From Neobacillus sp. PS3-12 (lineage in GTDB: Bacteria > Bacillota > Bacilli > Bacillales > Cytobacillaceae): a DNA stretch of 64,000 nucleotides. The position numbers and the translations under genes were made by a program. Numbering within the stretch: position 1 is the first letter of the stretch; every line of letters begins with the position of its first letter. The stretch is taken from assembly GCF_030915385.1 (NCBI RefSeq), contig NZ_CP133268.1, positions 806,001 to 870,000 of the forward strand, read 5' to 3'. Under the pieces are notes generated by a model, which was not told where the DNA came from, searched no databases, and saw only the letters and a list, made by a program, of their open reading frames with translations. This document shows, piece after piece, positions 38,399 through 46,400 of this stretch.

Positions 38399-38436
38399 CT
38401 AAAAAAACCCTACCATGTTTCATGATAGGAGATTTT
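38399..38436 (-). terminator. gudB terminator
   Basis: CCTATCATG-AAA-CATGGTAGG (one G-U) followed by GTTTTTTT on the minus strand. Confidence 0.85.
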
Positions 38437-38459
38437 TCAATATGTTTCAATGTAAAGGC

Positions 38460-39737
38460 TTAGATCCAACCTCTAAAACGGCTTGCTTCGGCCATTTTTC
38501 TTACACCTACCATATAGGCAGCAAGGCGCATATCCACTCGACGTGTTTGGGCTGTATTATATATACTATTAAATGATTTAACCATAACCTTTTCTAATTT
38601 TTCTTCCACTTCTTCTTCAGACCAATAATACCCTTGGTTGTTTTGCACCCATTCGAAATAAGAAACGGTTACTCCTCCTGCAGACGCTAATACATCAGGA
38701 ACTAGAAGAATTCCCCGATTCGTTAATATTTCTGTTGCCTCAAGTGTTGTCGGACCGTTAGCAGCCTCTACAACAATACCAGCCTTAATATTGTTTGCAT
38801 TTTCTTCCGTTATTTGATTTTCAATCGCTGCTGGAACTAAAATATCACAATTACGTTCAAGCAGTTCTTTATTGGTAATGGTGTTATTAAATAATTTTGT
38901 TACAGTACCAAAGCTATCCCTGCGATCTAATAGATAGTCTATATCCAGTCCGTTTTCATCATACAAGGCGCCATATGCATCCGAAATTCCAACCACATTT
39001 GCTCCGGCATCATGCAAAAATTTTGATAAATAGCTGCCTGCATTACCGAAACCTTGGACAATCACTTTTGCCCCTTCTATTTTAATTCCCTTTTTCTTAG
39101 CCGCTTCTCGGATACAAATGGTTACTCCCTTTGCAGTGGCAGATTCACGGCCGTGTGAGCCTCCTAATACTAAAGGCTTTCCAGTTATAAAGCCTGGTGA
39201 ATTAAACTCATCAATTCTGCTATATTCATCCATCATCCATGCCATGATTTGTGAGTTAGTGAAAACATCCGGAGCGGGAATATCCTTTGTTGGCCCAACA
39301 ATCTGGCTAATGGCTCTTACATAACCGCGGCTTAATCTCTCCAGTTCTCGAAATGACATATCGCGGGGATCACAGACGATACCGCCCTTGCCGCCGCCAT
39401 ATGGAAGATCAACGATTCCGCATTTCAGACTCATCCAGATGGACAAGGCCTTTACTTCTGTTTCAGTAACATCTGGATGAAAACGGATTCCACCTTTTGT
39501 TGGCCCAACGGCATCATTATGCTGGGCACGATATCCCGTAAAAATCTTTATTGAACCATCATCCATTCGAATAGGGATTTTGACGGTTAGTAAACGCAAT
39601 GGCTCTTTTAACAGCTCGTATACTTCCTCCGGATAACCTAACTTCTGTAAAGCTTTATGGATAACAGTCTGTGTAGATGCCAACACATCATGCTTGGTTT
39701 CATTAGCTGTCTTTTCATTACTATTATTGGCTGACAT
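38460..39737 (-). CDS. gudB: NAD-specific glutamate dehydrogenase
   Basis: Catabolic oxidative deamination of glutamate to 2-oxoglutarate. The catalytic lysine lies in DLPYGGGKGGIVCDP, substrate Lys in GPTKGGIRFHP, and the NAD loop is GFGNAGSYLSKF. It has 425 residues. The segment VTETEVKALSIWMSLKCGI lacks the 9-bp tandem duplication that inactivates GudB in laboratory B. subtilis, so this looks active. It has its own sigma-A promoter, a CcpA-type site further upstream and a strong terminator. Confidence 0.96.
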   Translation of the reverse strand: MSANNSNEKTANETKHDVLASTQTVIHKALQKLGYPEEVYELLKEPLRLLTVKIPIRMDDGSIKIFTGYRAQHNDAVGPTKGGIRFHPDVTETEVKALSIWMSLKCGIVDLPYGGGKGGIVCDPRDMSFRELERLSRGYVRAISQIVGPTKDIPAPDVFTNSQIMAWMMDEYSRIDEFNSPGFITGKPLVLGGSHGRESATAKGVTICIREAAKKKGIKIEGAKVIVQGFGNAGSYLSKFLHDAGANVVGISDAYGALYDENGLDIDYLLDRRDSFGTVTKLFNNTITNKELLERNCDILVPAAIENQITEENANNIKAGIVVEAANGPTTLEATEILTNRGILLVPDVLASAGGVTVSYFEWVQNNQGYYWSEEEVEEKLEKVMVKSFNSIYNTAQTRRVDMRLAAYMVGVRKMAEASRFRGWI

Positions 39738-39789
39738 ATGTAATCCTCCCTAAGATAACACTAGTGAATGTAGTCCGCATTCAGACACA

Positions 39790-39817
39790 AGTATACACGT
39801 TTAAACGATATATGCAA
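39790..39817 (-). promoter_or_regulatory. Sigma-A promoter of gudB
   Basis: TTGCAT (39812-39817), 16-bp spacer, TATACT (39790-39795) on the minus strand, about 55 bp before the ATG. Confidence 0.65.
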
Positions 39818-39855
39818 GATGAAAACGACTGACTTTTCTTTAAGTCACACTATTG

Positions 39856-39871
39856 ATGTAAACGCTACCAA
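39856..39871. promoter_or_regulatory. CcpA-binding (cre) candidate upstream of gudB
   Basis: ATGTAAACGCTACCAA fits WTGNAANCGNWNNCWW at every position. It lies about 40 bp upstream of the gudB -35 and downstream of mecB, so gudB is the only gene it can plausibly control. Confidence 0.6.
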
Positions 39872-39955
39872 TGTAGTTATTAGAGGATTTTTCATTTTAC
39901 TTGCAGATCTTTCGTTTCTTTCATCATTTAGGTAAGAGGGCGGTGAACCCAAAAC

Positions 39956-40537
39956 CTACTTAAAAAAGTGAGATATAGTGTCCACCGCATTATTGTTTAT
40001 GATTTTTATTCCATACTCCTCCAAAACATGTGGACTGAGAATAGAAACATTTCCATATTCCGACAAAACAGCAATGATTCTATCTATATCAAGGGGGGAA
40101 AAGTTTTCCATTAATAAATAGTAATAATTATTATAGGAATATAAAGTACCACCAAAAAGTTTCATCTGCGAGAATCGTTTGGATAGCTCAATGATTTCTT
40201 CAATGCTTTCAAATTCATATAAGATAAAGGAAGATCCTTCCACCTTAACCTTCATTTCAAGAAATCCGTCTTGTAATAATTCTTCACCTTCTCCGACTTC
40301 TTCAACCGTAATAATCATAATCATTCCTTGGGATTGTATTGAAAATATTTCAATCGCAATTGCTCCTTGGAAATCAAAGTTAAATTCCTCACTGGCTTCC
40401 TTTAACATGTCTTGAAAAAGTTGGTCCCACTTTATGGAATCTTTCCAAAGGTCATCTTTTGATAGCCCCCTGTCAAACAAGTCATCAGAGGTTAGAAAGA
40501 TTTTAATTTTATTAGCTGTCAAGCGTTCAAAACGCAT
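39956..40537 (-). CDS. mecB: Adaptor protein MecB (YpbH)
   Basis: Paralogue of MecA, a ClpC adaptor. The N-terminal domain MRFERLTANKIKIFLTSDDL binds substrates and the C-terminal domain (from about residue 110, ILYEFESIEEIIELSKRF) contacts ClpC. ATG 40537 (193 residues) has AGGGGG at 9 nt and the family N-terminus; the longer reading is rejected. The leader upstream contains a nested hairpin. It lies between ypbG and gudB. Confidence 0.92.
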   Translation of the reverse strand: MRFERLTANKIKIFLTSDDLFDRGLSKDDLWKDSIKWDQLFQDMLKEASEEFNFDFQGAIAIEIFSIQSQGMIMIITVEEVGEGEELLQDGFLEMKVKVEGSSFILYEFESIEEIIELSKRFSQMKLFGGTLYSYNNYYYLLMENFSPLDIDRIIAVLSEYGNVSILSPHVLEEYGIKIINNNAVDTISHFFK

Positions 40538-40554
40538 TCTGATTGCCCCCTGCC

Positions 40555-40586
40555 GTGACGTCACTGTTAAATTCAGTGTATGTCAC
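40555..40586. promoter_or_regulatory. Nested inverted repeat in the mecB leader
   Basis: GTGAC (40555-40559) pairs with GTCAC (40582-40586) and, inside it, CACTG (40562-40566) with CAGTG (40574-40578). It ends about 10 nt before the mecB ribosome site on the minus strand. It could be an operator or an RNA hairpin. Confidence 0.45.
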
Positions 40587-40632
40587 AGCAGTTTGTTGGT
40601 GAATTGTCTATACCCCATTCTTTTTTTTCGCA

Positions 40633-41409
40633 TCATTCATGACAATCACCTTTGACTGTTATTAGATGGCATTCTGCGGGGGCCCCTAGTCTTAATGGGA
40701 TCGAGGTAGTTCCATATCCATTACTATTTAACAATGTTGTATGATGAATCTTTTTTATTTTTCCCCGTTCATAGGGGCCTAATCCAAAGATACGAATTTG
40801 CCCCCCATGTGTATGCCCGCTTAATACCAAACTAATGTTCAATTCTGGACTAAACTTTTTAATTATTTGGGGATTATGAGAAGCTAAAATCTTAAAGCTG
40901 TTTTCTTCAACATCCATCAACGCAAGGTCAAGGCGATCTCGCCCCAGTGCTAAATCGTCAACACCAATTAGAGTTATTTTATCCCCCGTATTCGATTCAA
41001 ATACCACAGCAGTATTATCAAGAATCTTAATTCCATGTTCAAAAAATATTGTCTTTAATTTATGATAATCAATTTCATAATCGTTATTACCCCATACAAA
41101 ATATGTTGGCCCAAGGTTTCTTAACTTTTTAAGATTTCCCTTTGTCCTCTCCAATGGCACACCTTTTTCCGTTATATCTCCGCCAATTACTACAATATCA
41201 ACTTGTCCTTTAATTTCACGAATAATCTTATCTGAAATGTTTCTTCGGTGAATATCGGAAATAAAGAATATGGATACTTTACCGAATGATGCAGGGAAAG
41301 CAGAAAATTGCAATTCCTTCCTTACCACTTTATTTAAAAATGCTTCTTTTAACATCCAAAGTAATAAAACTACAATTGCCAAAAAAAGAAAAAGCCCCAA
41401 AAATTCCAT
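40633..41409 (-). CDS. ypbG: Metallophosphoesterase YpbG
   Basis: Calcineurin-like phosphoesterase with an N-terminal membrane helix (residues 3-22). Metal-binding motifs occur in order: SDIHR, GGDIT, WGNNDYE, SHNP and SGHTHGGQ. This is the YkuE/YpbG-type arrangement; the substrate is unknown. It has 258 residues, ATG 41409. The active site is probably on one face of the membrane, with topology undetermined. Confidence 0.92.
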   Translation of the reverse strand: MEFLGLFLFLAIVVLLLWMLKEAFLNKVVRKELQFSAFPASFGKVSIFFISDIHRRNISDKIIREIKGQVDIVVIGGDITEKGVPLERTKGNLKKLRNLGPTYFVWGNNDYEIDYHKLKTIFFEHGIKILDNTAVVFESNTGDKITLIGVDDLALGRDRLDLALMDVEENSFKILASHNPQIIKKFSPELNISLVLSGHTHGGQIRIFGLGPYERGKIKKIHHTTLLNSNGYGTTSIPLRLGAPAECHLITVKGDCHE

Positions 41410-41465
41410 TGTTGTCTCCTTTTTAGTTGTAAGAAAAATAGTAGCATATTAATGTCGAAAGATAA

Positions 41466-41512
41466 AAAAAGAAACTTTCTCTAGTTATGTATGAGAAAGT
41501 TTCTTTTTTATT
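41466..41512. terminator. Bidirectional terminator after the CBS-domain gene
   Basis: AAGAAACTTTCTC and GAGAAAGTTTCTT form a perfect 13-bp stem with T-runs on both strands. Confidence 0.85.
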
Positions 41513-41528
41513 CGTTTAGAAAAACCAA

Positions 41529-42161
41529 TCAATCTTCTTTAACACTCAATATGCGAAAACCATGTTCCTCGAGTTTTTTTATGAAACGGTCTACATGATT
41601 ATTCTTTTCTATTTTCATTACGATCCTTCTAACAAGTTTATCTGTCTCATCAAAGGTAACAAGTGAGATGATATGTACCTGAAATTGATGAGCAATATCT
41701 GAAAGCCGAGCAATCCTTCCTTCCGTTTCGACAGAAGTAAATGCAATCCGAACCCCAGGTCGATTCAACCCAAAAGCACTTTCAAATTGTTCTAAAACAT
41801 CAGCACGGGTCATAATCCCAATGATTCTCTGTTTTTCATCAACAACTGCTAATAATGGAAAGTCCTTCAATTCTAATAATGTTTTTTCAAAAACTTCGTC
41901 TACAACCAAAAATATGTCTTGGTGTGTAGCAATATCCTTTACAAATGTCGAATCTAAAAATTCGTCTTTTTGTTTGTCCGAAAGGAAATTCTTTTCATAG
42001 ATATGATATCTTGTTACCATTCCTTCATAGCTGTCACCGTCTACTATTGGCATCCCATCGATTTGATGATCTTCTAACTTTTTTAATGCAGATCTCAGCG
42101 TTTCCTTAGGTTCAGCTGTAATACAATGATGCTTCGGGATCATAATGCTTTTAACAAACAT
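41529..42161 (-). CDS. CBS-pair protein with C-terminal ACT-like domain (AcuB-like)
   Basis: Cytosolic ligand-sensing protein: two CBS motifs (residues 1-60, MIPKHHCITAEPKETLRSAL and around 75-130, DIFLVVDEVFEKTLLELKDF) followed by an ACT-like region (residues 140-210). The layout matches AcuB of Bacillus, but sequence similarity is only moderate and the acu operon is not nearby, so no symbol is given. ATG 42161 follows GAGGTGA; 210 residues. It is divergent from cotJABC. Confidence 0.85.
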   Translation of the reverse strand: MFVKSIMIPKHHCITAEPKETLRSALKKLEDHQIDGMPIVDGDSYEGMVTRYHIYEKNFLSDKQKDEFLDSTFVKDIATHQDIFLVVDEVFEKTLLELKDFPLLAVVDEKQRIIGIMTRADVLEQFESAFGLNRPGVRIAFTSVETEGRIARLSDIAHQFQVHIISLVTFDETDKLVRRIVMKIEKNNHVDRFIKKLEEHGFRILSVKED

Positions 42162-42254
42162 CTCTATCACCTCAATGTACAAAATATCTCACGTTTACAT
42201 ATAAATTATACTTCAAACGAAAAGTAAAATCCCTTTCATGATCACAGTTTTCTG

Positions 42255-42282
42255 TCATGTTCAAAAAAAAATCACATAATAT
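42255..42282 (+). promoter_or_regulatory. Sigma-E promoter of cotJABC
   Basis: TCATGTT (42255-42261), 13-bp spacer and CATAATAT (42275-42282) fit the sigma-E consensus KMATATT and CATACAMT at 6 of 7 and 6 of 8 positions, 30 bp before cotJA. Confidence 0.65.
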
Positions 42283-42311
42283 TAACTGATGTTAATTAAG
42301 GGAGGGCTTCT

Positions 42312-42542
42312 ATGAATACTCATCATAAAGTGTATCATCCTTTTGTCAGTCCTTTCGATCCCTGTGTCCCTATGAAGGTTAAAACCTATTCTACTCCACC
42401 GCACCTTTATATGGGGTTTCAGCCGCCCAATCTTCCGCAATTTACTCCTGCAGAGGCTCTTAGAGCCGGAACTTTATGGAAACCATTATACGATCCATAC
42501 TTTAATCCAACTCAACGTATAGAGGGGGATTCTCAACCATGA
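42312..42542 (+). CDS. cotJA: Spore coat-associated protein CotJA
   Basis: Small proline- and tyrosine-rich spore coat protein, 76 residues, with FVSPFDPCVPMKVKTYSTPP and the repeated PxFTPAEALRAGTLWKPLYDP block that defines CotJA. ATG 42312 follows GGGAGGG. Its last codons overlap cotJB by 4 nt. First gene of the cotJABC operon, made in the mother cell from a sigma-E promoter. Confidence 0.93.
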   Translation: MNTHHKVYHPFVSPFDPCVPMKVKTYSTPPHLYMGFQPPNLPQFTPAEALRAGTLWKPLYDPYFNPTQRIEGDSQP

Positions 42543-42799
42543 GACAACTTCCTGCCGAATATTATCAAATGTTGGAACAACTTCAGGCAGTTGATTTTGT
42601 ATTAGTTGAACTCACATTATATTTAGATACCCATCCATCCGATATGGATGCAATCAACCAATTTAACCAGTTTGCGAAGGAAAGAAGACAATTAAAAAAG
42701 GCATTTGAAAAGGAGTTTGGCCCATTATTACAGTATGGAAATAGTTATTCATCATATCCATGGAATTGGGCAGAAACTCCATGGCCTTGGCAGGTTTAA
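42539..42799 (+). CDS. cotJB: Spore coat protein CotJB
   Basis: An 86-residue helical coat protein; VDFVLVELTLYLDTHPSDMDA and the QFAKERRQLKKAFEKEFGPL helix are family signatures, with a Trp-rich C-terminus. ATG 42539 overlaps the cotJA stop (ATGA). It acts with CotJA and CotJC in the inner coat. Confidence 0.93.
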   Translation: MRQLPAEYYQMLEQLQAVDFVLVELTLYLDTHPSDMDAINQFNQFAKERRQLKKAFEKEFGPLLQYGNSYSSYPWNWAETPWPWQV

Positions 42800-42819
42800 A
42801 ATGGAGGGAGGCACAAATC

Positions 42820-43389
42820 ATGTGGATTTATGAAAAGAAACTCCAGTATCCAGTTCGGGTAAGCACCTGTAATCCGACATTAGCAAAATTTTTAATCGAA
42901 CAATACGGCGGTGCTGATGGAGAGTTAGCAGCAGCCTTAAGATACTTAAATCAACGATATACTATTCCCGATAAGGTGATTGGATTGCTTACTGACATCG
43001 GAACTGAAGAATTTGCCCATCTAGAAATGATTGCAACAATGGTGTACAAATTAACAAAGGATGCCACTCCTGAGCAGCTTAAAGCTGCAGGACTGGGTGA
43101 ACATTACGCTAATAATGATAGTGCTTTATTTTATCATAATGCTGCAGGTGTACCTTGGACAGCTACCTATATCCAGGCAAAGGGAGATCCCATTGCTGAC
43201 CTATATGAGGATATTGCCGCTGAAGAAAAGGCAAGGGCCACCTATCAATGGCTTATTAATCTAAGTGATGACCCTGACCTTAATGACGGTCTGTGTTTTT
43301 TACGAGAACGAGAGATTGTTCATTCGCAGCGGTTCCGTGAGGCAGTGGAAATTTTAAAAGAAGAACAGAATCAGAAAAAAGTATTCTAG
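42820..43389 (+). CDS. cotJC: Spore coat protein CotJC, manganese-catalase family
   Basis: Non-haem di-manganese catalase-type coat protein. The four-helix core carries GADGELAAALRYL, IGTEEFAHLEMI and later EDIAAEEKARATYQ and REREIVHSQRF, which supply the Glu and His metal ligands. It has 189 residues from ATG 42820 (MWIYEKKLQYPV), preceded by GGAGGGAGG; the upstream open frame overlaps cotJB and is not part of the protein. A terminator follows. Confidence 0.94.
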   Translation: MWIYEKKLQYPVRVSTCNPTLAKFLIEQYGGADGELAAALRYLNQRYTIPDKVIGLLTDIGTEEFAHLEMIATMVYKLTKDATPEQLKAAGLGEHYANNDSALFYHNAAGVPWTATYIQAKGDPIADLYEDIAAEEKARATYQWLINLSDDPDLNDGLCFLREREIVHSQRFREAVEILKEEQNQKKVF

Positions 43390-43390
43390 G

Positions 43391-43426
43391 AAGAGAAGCA
43401 GCTTACGACTGCTTCTTACTTTTTTT
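43391..43426 (+). terminator. cotJABC terminator
   Basis: AGAAGCAG-CTTACGAC-TGCTTCT with TTTTTTT on +, overlapping the 3' end of the converging ypbF. Confidence 0.8.
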
Positions 43427-43874
43427 CATGGTACAAGTTGATATCGTAATTTTTTTTCATCATTTCAAAGACTAGATGGCGATTTTTCCATGCATCCTCC
43501 TTACGCCAAAGATCTTTGGAACGGTCAACTATTTCACAGCGAAGATCATGAAATTCCTTTTCAGCTTTTTCCTTTTTTCCTTTTAGTAAATTCATATATC
43601 CATACATTCCGACCGTTGCCGCAAGAAACGTTAAGTTATTTGTGTCATTAACAAAAGCCGAAAACATTGCGGCAAAAGAATAAGAGTAGTTTGAAGCAAT
43701 GGTGAAGTACAAATATAAAAAGAAAAGTGAAACGATCGAGATCGTTACCCAAATCGTTGCCGTATGACGCTTTTTATACAATTCAAACTTTCTTTTTCTC
43801 TTAACCACATTTTCAAGAATTTGCTTAGTTGCCGGATCCGTTTTATCATCAAGTAATTTTATTGGCGATTCCAT
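43416..43874 (-). CDS. ypbF: DUF2663 membrane protein YpbF
   Basis: Protein of family DUF2663 with two transmembrane helices (around residues 44-63 and 72-95) and a highly charged C-terminal coiled region (KGKKEKAEKEFHDLRCEIVDRSKDLW). Function unknown. ATG 43874 (MESPIKLLD, 152 residues) has GAGGTGA at the right spacing; the GTG three codons earlier lies in that site. It precedes the converging cotJ operon. Confidence 0.86.
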   Translation of the reverse strand: MESPIKLLDDKTDPATKQILENVVKRKRKFELYKKRHTATIWVTISIVSLFFLYLYFTIASNYSYSFAAMFSAFVNDTNNLTFLAATVGMYGYMNLLKGKKEKAEKEFHDLRCEIVDRSKDLWRKEDAWKNRHLVFEMMKKNYDINLYHEKK

Positions 43875-43925
43875 TTTCGTCACCTCATTTCATTTTTATG
43901 TTTATGAACTTGTCCTTAAAAATAT

Positions 43926-43958
43926 GAAAAAAACCGATCACTATTTGATCGGTTGGCT
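43926..43958 (-). terminator. ypbE terminator
   Basis: AACCGATCA-AATAG-TGATCGGTT followed by TTTTT on the minus strand. Confidence 0.9.
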
Positions 43959-43989
43959 GTCTTGATTATTTCCTCTGATGATTAGGCAA

Positions 43990-44304
43990 TTATTTGCCAC
44001 CATTTGACTTTTCAACGTTAATAGTTTCATAGCCTTTTGCCGGAACTGAAGTTTTTAACGTTCCAATGTGCTTATTTCCTAGATAAGTATAGATACTAAA
44101 TATGGTTATTGGCAAAAGTATAAAGAAAAAGACTAATAAACGAAGTAAAGGAAATTTCAATTTCAGTTTTGTTTTCTTTTTCTTATGACGATGCAATTCG
44201 CTTCTCGGCGGTAGTGCTGACTCTACGTGCTCAGGGTCTTTATATTTTTCAATTCTTTGTTTTAGTTTGTCAGCTTGATCGCGGTATGGTTCTTCTTTAC
44301 CCAT
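43990..44304 (-). CDS. ypbE: YpbE-like single-pass membrane protein lacking the LysM domain
   Basis: A 104-residue protein: cytosolic basic N-terminus (MGKEEPYRDQADKLKQRIEK, LPPRSELHRHKKKK), one transmembrane helix (LLRLLVFFFILLPITIFSIY) and about 30 extracytoplasmic residues. Position between ypbD and ypbF matches ypbE, which in B. subtilis is about 240 residues with a C-terminal LysM domain that is missing here. A terminator follows 30 bp after the stop and I find no LysM sequence beyond it. ATG 44304 follows GGGTTGTTCC, a weak site; the first ATG at 44349 is less likely because it overlaps ypbD. Confidence 0.75.
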   Translation of the reverse strand: MGKEEPYRDQADKLKQRIEKYKDPEHVESALPPRSELHRHKKKKTKLKLKFPLLRLLVFFFILLPITIFSIYTYLGNKHIGTLKTSVPAKGYETINVEKSNGGK

Positions 44305-44324
44305 GGAACAACCCTTCTTTGTAT

Positions 44325-44906
44325 TTAATCTTTGTTTGTATTTTTCCATTTTATTTGGATTCCAGAAAAAAAATCGATGACAAAATGCATAACAATTGTA
44401 ACTGCCAGATTATCCGTCCAAGCAAATATAAAACCAATCAAAAAGCTTAGTAAAACAATATTAATAAACAAGAACCAATTAAAAAGGTAGCGATAATGAA
44501 CTACAGCAAATATAATGCACGACAGAATCAGACCCATTTTGGTTTGAATGATCCCACGAAAGAGCATCTCTTCACTAAATGCCACAAAAAGTGTCATAAC
44601 AAAAATATGGAAAACAGACTGATGGCGAAAGATCCTTTCATTTAATCCTCCATCGTCGTAATAAGAACTTGGCAACCATTTTGTAAACAGAAAATCAATA
44701 ATAACGACCATTAATCCAGCGCTCAATCCAATCGTAACAATATGGATATCCACCAAATTAAATTGCTGCCAATACGTGAATCCCTCAAATAAAAATAGGC
44801 TTAATCCCAAGGATAGTACTAACAAGATTATTTGGGTCAGGTAAAGGTGGCGAATTAATTCTTTATCTGTTAGTTCATTAATCATTTCACTATAATTATT
44901 TTTCAT
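44325..44906 (-). CDS. ypbD: CAAX-type intramembrane protease homologue YpbD
   Basis: Polytopic membrane protein of the CPBP/Abi family. The three catalytic motifs are present: SEEMLFRG (EExxxR), FAVVHYRY (FxxxH) and HFVIDFFSG (HxxxD-like). About six hydrophobic segments span 193 residues. Substrate unknown. It starts 9 nt after recQ with only a weak ribosome site, so translation is probably coupled to recQ. Confidence 0.9.
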   Translation of the reverse strand: MKNNYSEMINELTDKELIRHLYLTQIILLVLSLGLSLFLFEGFTYWQQFNLVDIHIVTIGLSAGLMVVIIDFLFTKWLPSSYYDDGGLNERIFRHQSVFHIFVMTLFVAFSEEMLFRGIIQTKMGLILSCIIFAVVHYRYLFNWFLFINIVLLSFLIGFIFAWTDNLAVTIVMHFVIDFFSGIQIKWKNTNKD

Positions 44907-44915
44907 ATTTTATAC

Positions 44916-46400
44916 TCACACTAAAAGAATTTTCGCTAAATAATCAATCCAATTTTCTTGACTCATTTCAGAAAAATTCCTCTTACCGTTTATTTTATAA
45001 TTTGAAAGCTCAACCCCACAATGATCACAACAATTTTCTACAACATTTAAGTTAGTCTTTTCTTCAAAGTAATTAAAAATAAAATTGCGTCTGCAACCAT
45101 TGGACTCCATCCATTTTTTCACCAGAAAGAGGTTTTCGTACTTAACCTTATTTCTTTTTAAAACATAATCCTTGATGTTTTCCTTTATTCTCTCAAGATC
45201 TTCAATCTGTTCATTAAGATTCCCTGAAAATTCCTTCATGATCCGCCATTGTGTTTCTGTAAATCCTCCTAATGACATTAAGTTTTCATCTAGTATCAAG
45301 GAATTTCCATTTATCCCTATGCGGCTAAATAACCAATCAATTTGTTTCATTGTTGGCAATTCCCTTTCTATAAGCAATAATGGCAGTTGCTCATCTCCTG
45401 GACAATGTAATAATACCGCAATACTGGGGTTCCCATCTCTCCCTGCCCTTCCAATTTCTTGAAGGTAGGATTCAATTTGCAATGGCATATGGTAATGAAT
45501 AATAAACCTTATATTTTCTTTGTTAACACCCATTCCAAAAGCAGAAGTAGCACAAATAATGTCTAATTGCCCCTGAATAAATTGCTGTTGAATTAAAACT
45601 CTTTGCTCCTGATCCACTCCGCCATGGTAAGCCATGATATTTTTAATTCCATTTTCCTTAAGTAGTAAGGCTGTTTGTTCTGCCGCTTTTTTACTAGAAA
45701 AGTAAATGATACCTGGAGGCTGAAGATTATTCACCAACTCAATTAGTTGACTTTGCTTTTCCTGGTAATCTGCAAACTGTTTCATATATAGAGCAATATT
45801 TGGACGATCAACAGATGACACAATCTTTTTTACGTTCACTAAACCGAGGGAAGAAATAATATCTTCTCGTACTTGGTTAGTAGCAGTCGCTGTTAAGCCT
45901 AATGTTAAAGGGTTTCCTAGACTTTTTCTAATTTCCCCTAATTTTAAATATTCAGGACGAAAATCATACCCCCACTGTGAGATGCAGTGTGCCTCATCAA
46001 TTACAAATAATGAAATATTGATAGTCTTTAAAATTTGAAGCAGGCTTTTTACATGCAGCATTTCTGGAGATAAAAATATAAACTTATATTTTTTTATATT
46101 GTGAAGGACATTTTTTTTCTCATCATATGTTAAAAATGAGTTTATCGCAATAACCCGTTTTTCCCCAAAACTCATCATTTGTTCTACTTGGTCCTGCATA
46201 AGTGATAATAACGGAGAAACGATAATAATAGCTCCCTCAAATATATAACCGAGAAGTTGATAGCAAAGGGATTTACCTGTTCCTGTCGGGAGCATAGCAA
46301 GTGTATGGTTCCCTTCTAAAATAGATGTAATTACTTCCTTTTGTCCTGGCTTAAAGGAATTGTATCCAAAATATTTTTTTAACAGTTGTTCTAATTCCAT
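44916..46400 (-). CDS. recQ: ATP-dependent DNA helicase RecQ (short form, YpbC)
   Basis: 3'-5' superfamily-2 DNA helicase acting in recombination and fork repair. Motif I is LPTGTGKSLCYQ, motif II DEAHCISQWGYDFRPEY, motif III LTATATNQ, motif VI QEIGRAGRDG. After a short zinc-binding-like region (CRRNF, NCCDHCG) the protein ends at 494 residues without an HRDC domain, like B. subtilis YpbC. ATG 46400 overlaps the ypbB stop (TAATG). Confidence 0.95.
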   Translation of the reverse strand: MELEQLLKKYFGYNSFKPGQKEVITSILEGNHTLAMLPTGTGKSLCYQLLGYIFEGAIIIVSPLLSLMQDQVEQMMSFGEKRVIAINSFLTYDEKKNVLHNIKKYKFIFLSPEMLHVKSLLQILKTINISLFVIDEAHCISQWGYDFRPEYLKLGEIRKSLGNPLTLGLTATATNQVREDIISSLGLVNVKKIVSSVDRPNIALYMKQFADYQEKQSQLIELVNNLQPPGIIYFSSKKAAEQTALLLKENGIKNIMAYHGGVDQEQRVLIQQQFIQGQLDIICATSAFGMGVNKENIRFIIHYHMPLQIESYLQEIGRAGRDGNPSIAVLLHCPGDEQLPLLLIERELPTMKQIDWLFSRIGINGNSLILDENLMSLGGFTETQWRIMKEFSGNLNEQIEDLERIKENIKDYVLKRNKVKYENLFLVKKWMESNGCRRNFIFNYFEEKTNLNVVENCCDHCGVELSNYKINGKRNFSEMSQENWIDYLAKILLV

